A stretch of 16,342 nucleotides of DNA. Source: JANXQE01 sp035651635. Its GTDB lineage: Bacteria; Verrucomicrobiota; Verrucomicrobiia; Limisphaerales; UBA8199. Numbering within the stretch: the first letter of the stretch is position 1; every line of letters begins with the position of its first letter. Of this stretch, positions 1 through 6,018 are shown in pieces. A program made the translations under genes and the position numbers. The stretch lies in contig DASRFK010000010.1 in NCBI GenBank assembly GCA_035651635.1, positions 1 through 16,342 on the forward strand, given 5' to 3'. The notes below the pieces were generated by a model. The model made no database searches. It had not been told where the DNA came from and saw only the letters and a program-made list of their open reading frames with translations.

Positions 1-35
1 CGGACGGGTTGTTCACCTCCGGCAGCTCTCCACCT

Positions 36-133
36 CGTGTCGCCACGACGCAGTAGCCTTCGGTTACAGGCGGGTGAACGTTCCGCCTGACGGGGACTTG
101 CACCCCGCAGTGTGCACGCCTTCACAGGCGCAC
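36..133. other. String of short hairpins at the left edge of the window
   Basis: No gene is visible here. Short inverted repeats follow each other closely: CGTG/CACG (36-39 with 44-47), GTAGCC/GGTTAC (52-57 with 61-66, one wobble pair), a perfect 7-bp stem CAGGCGG/CCGCCTG (67-73 with 83-89), CGGGG/CCCCG (91-95 with 103-107), and a bulged stem GTGC..GCCT/AGGCGCAC (112-121 with 126-133). Such close packing suggests a structured RNA end or a palindromic mobile repeat. The neighbouring sequence is itself a palindromic repeat. I cannot name a family, and the element may extend beyond position 1. Confidence 0.4.
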
Positions 134-367
134 GCGCGCGGACTTCCAGTCCGCAGAGATGTCCGAAATGGAACCTGACCCAAGAAACGGAACGGTGTCC
201 GCCACGGATCGGCCGTTGCTGCGGGCAGAATGCCCGCGCCCCGGCGCGCGGACTTGCAGTCCGCAGAGATGTGCGAAATGAAACCTGACCCCAGAAGCGG
301 AACGGTGTCAGCCACGGTCGCACGTTGCTGCGAGCAGAATGCCCGCGCTCCGGCGCGCGGACAGCTG
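134..367. repeat. Tandem copies of a ~110-bp palindromic (REP-like) repeat
   Basis: Two copies lie head to tail, judged about 90% identical by eye: roughly 141-250 and 251-359. A third copy begins at 360 and breaks off at the 3' end of the DUF4340 gene. Each unit holds two hairpins: type 1 has stem GCGGACT/AGTCCGC (about 138-153 and 248-263), and type 2 has stem GCGGGCA/TGCCCGC around 221-237 (copy 1). Copy 2 has GCGAGCA in place of the left arm, which breaks one pair. Both hairpin types recur in reverse orientation at 9654-9781, so this is a dispersed family. No reading frame here looks like a gene. Confidence 0.75.
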
Positions 368-1594
368 TTACTGCGAGCTGGTTTCGCTCGGTTTCAGAGC
401 TTCGGGGGCGGAGGCGGCCGATTTGTCCTCTTTTTTTGGCTCTTCTTTCTTGGGCTCCTCTTTTTTCTCAACCATCAACTGGGTGCGGGTCTTCAGCAGT
501 GGGTCCAGTGTCCAACTTGAGACGAGATACGTCCAATTCTGGAATGCCTGCTCCTGAGCCAATTTGTCTTCCAGTTTCTTCTGCTGCTCTTTGAACTGTT
601 TGTCGAGTTTGTCCTTGTCTTCGGCTTTTTCGTCTTTGGCGGGAGTCCGGTCTTTTGATAACTGGGCGGCAACCGCCATCAACAGTGAATAATTATCGTT
701 GGTCTTTTGTCCCACCTTCAATGTGTAGGTGAAGTTATCAAAAGTATCGAGAGTCACGACAGTCGGTTTATCCAAGCCGAGCTGCTCCGGGCTGGACCAA
801 GTGTCCACATCGTTGAAGGAAGGGGAGTTGAGCGGATTGGACACGCTCGAGGTTTTGGATGAATCCAATTGTTCGGTGGGTTTGGCATCGGCCAGTTTCC
901 AATCGCCGGTTTCCGTCTCGCGGGTGAGCTTCCAGGAATTAGTAGGTTCGGTGAAGGCCACCGCGATCGAGCGCACTTTTTCCACTTTGAAAAAGTCCTT
1001 ATTGAGCCACTGCTCCGGCTTGGGCTCGATGTTGGCCAAGGCGTCCGAGATAACGTCGACGGTTTCGGGATGCCCAACGACCTGGACGTACCTGCCGTCA
1101 GGCCAGCCATTCTCGCCGAGATCCCCGTACGGCGACGGAGACTTGGATTTTTGCATATGCTTTTTGCCCAGCAGCAGCGCCTGAAGTTGCTTGTCGTTCT
1201 GATCTTTGAGGGTGACCTCGAGGGCGGAATTGGTCCCCTGCCCCGGCACCAACTCCAGGCGGGCGAGTTTCGAGGGCCCGATGCTCTCGCTCTGGACCAC
1301 CTTCAAGTCGGCCGCTTTGATCAGGAAATCGCTAATCTGGGAATAGTTGGCCGGGTAATCCTTGCGCTCGCGCACGCGCCAGGTGCCGTCCTTTTTGGCG
1401 AGATTGACCTGATTGGTGCCCTGCTGCAGGGCGATGTGCGCCACGTCATTGAAGGCCAGGTTGGGCAAAAGCTTTTTGCCCATCGCGGCATTGCCCGAGC
1501 CGCTCAGGTTGTTTTGTTTGTTATAAACCATCAGCCCGGCGATGCCGAGCACGACGACCAGAAACAATAACAGAGAAAATTGGTTGCGATTCAT
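368..1594 (-). CDS. DUF4340 domain protein, last gene of a Gld-type ABC operon
   Basis: A 408-residue membrane-anchored protein of the DUF4340 family. These proteins are commonly encoded beside GldG-like ABC auxiliary proteins, and their biochemical role is unknown. One N-terminal membrane segment (about residues 6-24) is followed by a large presumably extracytoplasmic region with repeated Trp-rich stretches (WRVRERKDYPANY, SWKLTRETETGDWKL) typical of the family. The C-terminus is a charged, low-complexity tail built on KKEEPKKEEPKKEDK, then Ser/Ala/Pro-rich. The ATG overlaps the stop codon of the upstream gldG-like gene (ATGA, 1591-1594), which fixes the start and indicates translational coupling. 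The stop lies a few bases from a palindromic repeat block. The family call is from overall pattern, not from a catalytic motif. Confidence 0.82.
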   Translation of the reverse strand: MNRNQFSLLLFLVVVLGIAGLMVYNKQNNLSGSGNAAMGKKLLPNLAFNDVAHIALQQGTNQVNLAKKDGTWRVRERKDYPANYSQISDFLIKAADLKVVQSESIGPSKLARLELVPGQGTNSALEVTLKDQNDKQLQALLLGKKHMQKSKSPSPYGDLGENGWPDGRYVQVVGHPETVDVISDALANIEPKPEQWLNKDFFKVEKVRSIAVAFTEPTNSWKLTRETETGDWKLADAKPTEQLDSSKTSSVSNPLNSPSFNDVDTWSSPEQLGLDKPTVVTLDTFDNFTYTLKVGQKTNDNYSLLMAVAAQLSKDRTPAKDEKAEDKDKLDKQFKEQQKKLEDKLAQEQAFQNWTYLVSSWTLDPLLKTRTQLMVEKKEEPKKEEPKKEDKSAASAPEALKPSETSSQ

Positions 1595-3522
1595 TTCGCG
1601 GAGGTTTTTCTACGTTTCACAACGGCAATGACAATTCCCGAGACCATTACGGCGAGAGGGACGGCGAGAATGTTGGCCCATTTAACCGTGTTCTGCAGCG
1701 AAACGACTTCTTTGCGCAGGTCCTTTTGGACTTGCTTGAGGTGTTTGCGCGTTTCGACCTCCTGTTTGCGCAAATTGGCCAGCTCGGACTGCTGCTCGGG
1801 TGACAAAATAAAGCGCTGGTCTTTATCCTTCTTCTGCTGCTGAAGTTCGTTGATCTTTCGTTGCGCCTCCGAAGCATTGTCTTCGAGCTGTTTGATCTCG
1901 CTCTGGAATTTTTCGTTCGCGGCGGCTTCCATGGCCTTGACGCGAGTGAACGGACGGGAAACGGTGGCGCGGCTGCGCACGCGGATGAGGTTGTTATCGC
2001 CGGTCATTTGTTCGACCGCATTCTGAGCGAAGCTCAGGTTGCCATTGGCCGGGCTGTAGGCAGTTCCAAAGAGTGTTTGGATGGGTTGGAGCGCAACCCG
2101 ATCGTAGAGCATGTCGGCATCCCCTACCAGGATCACCGTGTTGTCCTGCTGGGTCTCCTTTAAGGAATCGGCCGGTTTCTTTTCGTCTGCCTTCTTGTCA
2201 GCATCTTTTTTATCCGCGTCTTTTTTCTCCTCTTCCTTCTTGTCTTCGGGCGGGCCATTGGGGAAAGCGGTTTTGAATTTTCCGGTAAGGCGCACAGCCA
2301 GGGCGTATTGGGTGCCGGAAGGTTTGAACTCCTTCATCACGTTCTCGCCCGATAGATGCGCCATGAAGCCATCCACCAGCTGCGAATCCTTGGTGCTCTT
2401 AATTAAAACGGTTTCTTTCAAACCTGGCGCGGGTGTGCCGGTGAAAGCGCCGGCATACGGCAGCCACACATTATCGATTTGACTGGTCACAATGTCTTCA
2501 TTGTTCAGGCCCTCGCTGGTTACCGCCATTACCGCCGGAGCGTCCTGGGGCTGACCGCCGCGGCCGGCCAGCTGCATTTTGTAATTCATGTCGGCCACGA
2601 CTTTGGAGGTATCGAATGAAAGGCCCCAGGCTTTCAACAATTTGTCCAGGGACGAGCCGCTGTTGGGCATGCTGCCGAGCATTTCATTCTGCTCGCGGGT
2701 ATCCATCATCGGCAATGGATCCAGGAAAGCGATCAATTTTCCGCCGCGCATGATGAACTGGTCGAGTGCAAACTGCGCTTTGTCGGTGATCTCCCGCGGA
2801 TGAATCACCATCAGGAGCTTGATCTTATCGTCGATCTTGTCGACATCCATGGCCACGCGCTCGACGTTGAAATCGTTTTTCAATTCCGTGACGATGGCCC
2901 AGGGCTGCTGGCCTTGCTGGCCCATGCGCATCATCATCGGGTTGGAAGGCATGCCAAAAAGCGGCAGCGGGCTCATAATGCCAACCACCGGCTTGTCCGG
3001 CGTGCCCACCCGAGTGATGGCGCGCGACAAATCATATTCCAACAAGCGCTCGCGATTGGGGTCGAGGAAAGGGATAGCTTCCTTTTCGTCCAACTGCACG
3101 ACGGCCAATCCCAGGTAAAACTTCTCACCGTTGCGCAACATTTGCCCTTCGACTCCGTCCAACCGAGCGGAGTCTTCCGCGTCGGAATCGGGCTGGGGAT
3201 CGTACTTCTCGATGGTAATCTTGCCGTGCGCGGCCTGCTTGTACTCCGCCAGGAGATCTTCCACATGCTTGGCGTACGTGCGCAGGAACACCGTCTCGGC
3301 TGAAGGTTCGCCTTGCGTGCAATAAAACCGGATCTTAATCGGTGTATCGAGCTTGTTTAAAATGGCCCGGGTGCCTTGGGAGAGTGTGAACGCTTTTTCC
3401 CTGGTGAGGTCGACGCGTTCCTTGAAAACACCGGCCACCACATTAAAGGCGATCAAGATGACCGCCATGGCGGCCACACCGCCCATCGAATAAAGCACCG
3501 TCTCTAACGTTTTCTTTCTCAT
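1591..3522 (-). CDS. GldG-like ABC transporter auxiliary protein
   Basis: A 643-residue protein of the GldG / ABC_transp_aux family. In Bacteroidota, GldG works with GldA and GldF in a gliding-associated ABC transporter; in other phyla the function is unsettled. A membrane segment near residues 13-33 is followed by the family opening (KERVDLTREKAFTLSQGTR), then a GATase-like extracytoplasmic domain (IRFYCTQGEPSAE, VVGIMSPLPLFG, GGKLIAFLDPLP). A second membrane segment lies near 614-636. Two stretches stand out: a Lys/Glu/Asp-rich insert around residues 424-453 with the repeat KKDADKKDADKKADEKK, and a Gln/Glu-rich probable coiled coil (about 540-605) before the last membrane segment. The start is supported by AAGGA seven bases upstream (3530-3534). 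It lies 17 bp after the permease and overlaps the DUF4340 gene by ATGA. Confidence 0.9.
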   Translation of the reverse strand: MRKKTLETVLYSMGGVAAMAVILIAFNVVAGVFKERVDLTREKAFTLSQGTRAILNKLDTPIKIRFYCTQGEPSAETVFLRTYAKHVEDLLAEYKQAAHGKITIEKYDPQPDSDAEDSARLDGVEGQMLRNGEKFYLGLAVVQLDEKEAIPFLDPNRERLLEYDLSRAITRVGTPDKPVVGIMSPLPLFGMPSNPMMMRMGQQGQQPWAIVTELKNDFNVERVAMDVDKIDDKIKLLMVIHPREITDKAQFALDQFIMRGGKLIAFLDPLPMMDTREQNEMLGSMPNSGSSLDKLLKAWGLSFDTSKVVADMNYKMQLAGRGGQPQDAPAVMAVTSEGLNNEDIVTSQIDNVWLPYAGAFTGTPAPGLKETVLIKSTKDSQLVDGFMAHLSGENVMKEFKPSGTQYALAVRLTGKFKTAFPNGPPEDKKEEEKKDADKKDADKKADEKKPADSLKETQQDNTVILVGDADMLYDRVALQPIQTLFGTAYSPANGNLSFAQNAVEQMTGDNNLIRVRSRATVSRPFTRVKAMEAAANEKFQSEIKQLEDNASEAQRKINELQQQKKDKDQRFILSPEQQSELANLRKQEVETRKHLKQVQKDLRKEVVSLQNTVKWANILAVPLAVMVSGIVIAVVKRRKTSAK

Positions 3523-3539
3523 GTCCGATTCCTTGGAAA

Positions 3540-4286
3540 TTATCCCGCGCGATGGCCGCGCAAAACGACACTGGTGGTGAAGAGCGAGAAGCCGATCAGC
3601 GACAGGAAGAACAGGACATCGCGCGAATCAAGCACACCCTTTTGGAACCCATCAAAGTGGGTAATCACACTAAACGAAGCAATCGTGTCCACCAGCCACG
3701 TCCCGGCCCAGCCTTCGAGCAGACGAATAATAGGCGGGAAACCGGCGAGGATAAAAAACAGGCAGATCACGACCGAAATGATGAAGCTCACCACCTGGTT
3801 GCGAGTCATAGCGGAAGTCACACAACTAATCGCCAAATAAGCTCCCGCCATAAGCCAACTGCCAATATAGCCGGAAAAAATCACGCCATTGTCCGGCGAA
3901 CCAAGATAATTGACAGTAATGACGATCGGGAACGTGAGCACCAGGGCCAGGCCCAGGAACAACCAGGAAGCCAGGAATTTCCCGACAATGGCCTGCCAGG
4001 TGGTGATCGGCATGGTCAACAACAACTCGATGGTGCCGACGCGCCGTTCTTCGGCCCAGAGGCGCATGCCTACAGCCGGGACCAGGAACAAATAGAACCA
4101 GGGGTGCCAGTCAAAAAACGGGCGCCCCAGGGAGGCCTCGCCGCGCTCGAAAAAGCCGCCCACCATGAAGGTGAAAAAGCCGCACAGCAGCAGGAAAATG
4201 ACGATGAAAATATAAGCGAGCGGCGAAGTAAAATAGGCGCCGAGTTCGCGTTTGGTAATGGTTTTGATGTTAGACCAGGCGTTCAT
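3540..4286 (-). CDS. ABC-2 type permease, GldF/NosY-like
   Basis: A 248-residue integral membrane subunit with about six predicted membrane segments. It would form the transmembrane path of the transporter whose ATPase is encoded immediately upstream. The N-terminus (ITKRELGAYFTSPLAYIF) and the cytoplasmic loop MRLWAEERRVGTIELLLTMPI are characteristic of the GldF/NosY branch of ABC-2 permeases; the E-E-R...G-T-x-E-L-L-L motif is clear. Length is normal for the branch. The ATG overlaps the ATPase stop codon (ATGA, 4283-4286), so the two are probably translationally coupled. The substrate cannot be read from the sequence. Long open frames on the opposite strand here are treated as shadows. Confidence 0.92.
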   Translation of the reverse strand: MNAWSNIKTITKRELGAYFTSPLAYIFIVIFLLLCGFFTFMVGGFFERGEASLGRPFFDWHPWFYLFLVPAVGMRLWAEERRVGTIELLLTMPITTWQAIVGKFLASWLFLGLALVLTFPIVITVNYLGSPDNGVIFSGYIGSWLMAGAYLAISCVTSAMTRNQVVSFIISVVICLFFILAGFPPIIRLLEGWAGTWLVDTIASFSVITHFDGFQKGVLDSRDVLFFLSLIGFSLFTTSVVLRGHRAG

Positions 4287-5248
4287 TTCTTTTCTTCATT
4301 CGCGGTAGCCGCGGTATCAGGCATGGTGATGCTGCGAAAGACTTCGTCCAGGCGCCCTTCCTCCGTATGGAGTTCTTCGATGCGCCAGCCCTGCGCGGCA
4401 TCGGCGATGTTCGGCGCCAGCGCTCCATTTACGTTGGACTTGGGGAACACGCGCACCGTTACGCTGGTGGAATCCTCGCGCAGCACGGTCATGCGCTTGA
4501 CCACGGCCAGTTGGGAAAGTTTCTGATTCAGCGCCGCGCCGTTAATGCCGCTGACCCGCAGAGTGACCGCCCCGGCCCAATCGGATTTCTGGCGCAACTG
4601 TTCGGGCGTGCCGTTGGCGACGATCTTGCCGCGATCGATAATAATCGCGCGCGAACAGACCGCATCGACCTCTTCGAGAATATGAGTGGAGAAAATGATG
4701 GCTTTCTTCTCGCCCATCTTGCGGATGAGGCAGCGCACCTCATGCTTTTGATTCGGATCGAGGCCGTCGGTCGGTTCGTCCAGAACCAGCACGTCGGGAT
4801 CGTGAATAACCGATTGCGCAAAGCAGGTCCGGTGGCGGTAGCCTTTGGACAAGGTCTCCACGCTCTGATGCAGCACCGCTTCCAAGAAACACATTTCCAC
4901 CACGCGATGAACGGCGCGCCTTTTGGCGTCGCCGCGCAACCCGCGAATCTCGGCGGCAAAATTCAAAAACCCATTCACCGTCATATCGGTGTAAGCGGGC
5001 GCATTTTCAGGCAAATAACCAATCAGCCGGCGGGCGGGGATCGCCTGCCCCACCACATCGAACCCGCCCACGGTAATCGTGCCGGCCGAGGGAGGAATAA
5101 AACCGGTAATCATCCGCATAGTGGTGGACTTTCCGGCGCCGTTCGGCCCGAGAAATCCCAGAACCTCGCCTCGTTCGACCGTAAAAGAGAGGCCATCGAC
5201 GGCGTGTTTGGCGCCGAAGATTTTAACTAAATTCTGAACCTTTATCAT
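4283..5248 (-). CDS. ABC transporter ATP-binding protein, GldA-like
   Basis: A 321-residue nucleotide-binding subunit and first gene of the minus-strand operon. Walker A GPNGAGKST is at residues 34-42 and the Q-loop region reads YLPENAP (79-84), as in the GldA/CcmA branch. The signature motif is LSKGY (133-137) instead of LSGGQ, again usual for that branch. Walker B VLVLDEP is at 153-159, with D-loop GLDPNQ and switch histidine at 189 (STH). Residues after about 225 form a C-terminal domain seen in ABC-2 ATPases. It would hydrolyse ATP to drive the GldF-like permease, with the GldG-like and DUF4340 proteins as accessory subunits. The ATG at 5248 sits eight bases from a perfect 10-bp inverted repeat. 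Confidence 0.95.
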   Translation of the reverse strand: MIKVQNLVKIFGAKHAVDGLSFTVERGEVLGFLGPNGAGKSTTMRMITGFIPPSAGTITVGGFDVVGQAIPARRLIGYLPENAPAYTDMTVNGFLNFAAEIRGLRGDAKRRAVHRVVEMCFLEAVLHQSVETLSKGYRHRTCFAQSVIHDPDVLVLDEPTDGLDPNQKHEVRCLIRKMGEKKAIIFSTHILEEVDAVCSRAIIIDRGKIVANGTPEQLRQKSDWAGAVTLRVSGINGAALNQKLSQLAVVKRMTVLREDSTSVTVRVFPKSNVNGALAPNIADAAQGWRIEELHTEEGRLDEVFRSITMPDTAATANEEKK

Positions 5249-5256
5249 AAAAAGTG

Positions 5257-5280
5257 ATTCGTTTCCGGGTGGAAACGAAT
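5257..5280. promoter_or_regulatory. Perfect 10-bp inverted repeat upstream of the ABC operon
   Basis: ATTCGTTTCC (5257-5266), a GGGT spacer, then GGAAACGAAT (5271-5280) form an exact 10-bp inverted repeat ending eight bases before the ATPase start codon. In the transcript of the minus-strand operon it would fold as a hairpin covering the ribosome-binding region. As DNA it could be a repressor operator. No convincing Shine-Dalgarno is visible outside the stem. A looser inverted repeat, CCAGTTT...AAACTGG, lies at 5292-5298/5311-5317. The repeat is directly seen; the regulatory role is inferred. Confidence 0.5.
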
Positions 5281-5335
5281 AGTCTGAATAACCAGTTTTA
5301 CTGGAGTTGTAAACTGGATTCTGAGCCTGATATGT

Positions 5336-5364
5336 TTGTCATTGTCACCGCATTCTTCTAGAAT
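5336..5364 (+). promoter_or_regulatory. Sigma70-like promoter for the lipid-export operon
   Basis: TTGTCA at 5336-5341 (one mismatch to TTGACA) and TAGAAT at 5359-5364 (one mismatch to TATAAT) are separated by exactly 17 bp. Transcription would start near 5371, leaving a leader of about 90 nt before the lipoprotein gene at 5464. The match is good for both boxes and the spacing is ideal. Promoter preferences in this phylum are not well characterised. Confidence 0.5.
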
Positions 5365-5463
5365 CCTGCAAGCACTTACGGGAATTTTGGATTAGTTTAT
5401 CGCCATGATGTTCAAAAATTTTTTCGGAGGCATCACCACCAGCGGGTCTCCAGGGATTGGGTC

Positions 5464-6018
5464 ATGCCTCGGCCAGTGCACCGGCTAAACAGCCTTTACC
5501 AGCCGCCCGGCCCAGGGCAGGCCGGGGACGCCCCTCCGCCATCTTTTTTGGTGCCGCTGGCGATGATTTGGTGTGGCGTCGCGCTGGCCTTGCTGTGCGG
5601 CGGGTGCGCGAGTTTCTCGAAACCTCTGCCGCCCGTAAATCTGCAGGCGCCTGGGTGGACGGTGCGCCAGGGCCAGGCGGTGTGGAAGCTGCCGGCCAAG
5701 GGCGATCACGATCTGGCCGGTGAGGTACTGGTGGCGACCGGGCCTGACGACCAGACTTTTGTTCAATTTAGTAAAACACCGTTTCCAATTTTAATTGGGC
5801 AGACCTCGGGCAATCACTGGCAGGTCGAATTGCCACCTCAAAACAAACGCTACGCCGGACCAGGACTTCCCCCGAAGCGTTTGATTTGGCTGTACCTTCC
5901 CCGAGCCCTTGCGGGCAAATCGTTGCCCGCGAATTGCCATTGGACCAATTCCGGAAGCGATTGGCGCCTGGCAAATCAAAAAACGGGCGAGGCGATCGAA
6001 GGCTTTTTTGATAAATGA
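5464..6018 (+). CDS. Small lipoprotein, possibly LolB-like, first gene of lipid-export operon
   Basis: A 184-residue predicted lipoprotein. A hydrophobic segment (about residues 34-47) ends in LLCGGCAS, an imperfect lipobox with Cys48 as the lipidation site. The N-region before it is unusually long (33 residues), so translation could instead begin at Met34 (5563). The first ATG (5464) is preferred because AGGGA lies about ten bases upstream. The mature part is rich in beta-strand patterns (QTFVQFSKTPFPIL, HWQVELPPQNKRY, LIWLYLPRAL, DWRLANQKTG). With a LolA-like carrier in the same operon, a LolB-like outer-membrane acceptor is a reasonable guess, but no diagnostic motif proves it. It overlaps the MMPL gene by ATGA (6015-6018). 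Confidence 0.75.
   Translation: MPRPVHRLNSLYQPPGPGQAGDAPPPSFLVPLAMIWCGVALALLCGGCASFSKPLPPVNLQAPGWTVRQGQAVWKLPAKGDHDLAGEVLVATGPDDQTFVQFSKTPFPILIGQTSGNHWQVELPPQNKRYAGPGLPPKRLIWLYLPRALAGKSLPANCHWTNSGSDWRLANQKTGEAIEGFFDK

Noticed and set aside
134..367. CRISPR array from the regular repeats
   Set aside because: The repeated unit is ~110 bp with near-identical content throughout, not short repeats separated by unique spacers, and no cas gene is present.
3552..4526. 324-codon open frame on the plus strand opposite the permease and ATPase genes
   Set aside because: It is antisense to well-supported ABC genes with intact motifs, and its translation is rich in Gln, His, Arg and Asp with no recognisable domain. 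It is a compositional shadow.
5281..5313. Minus-strand promoter for the ABC operon (TTTACA at 5308-5313 followed 17 bp later by TATTCA)
   Set aside because: The -35 is acceptable but the -10 matches only three of six positions and lacks the final T, so the promoter position stays open.
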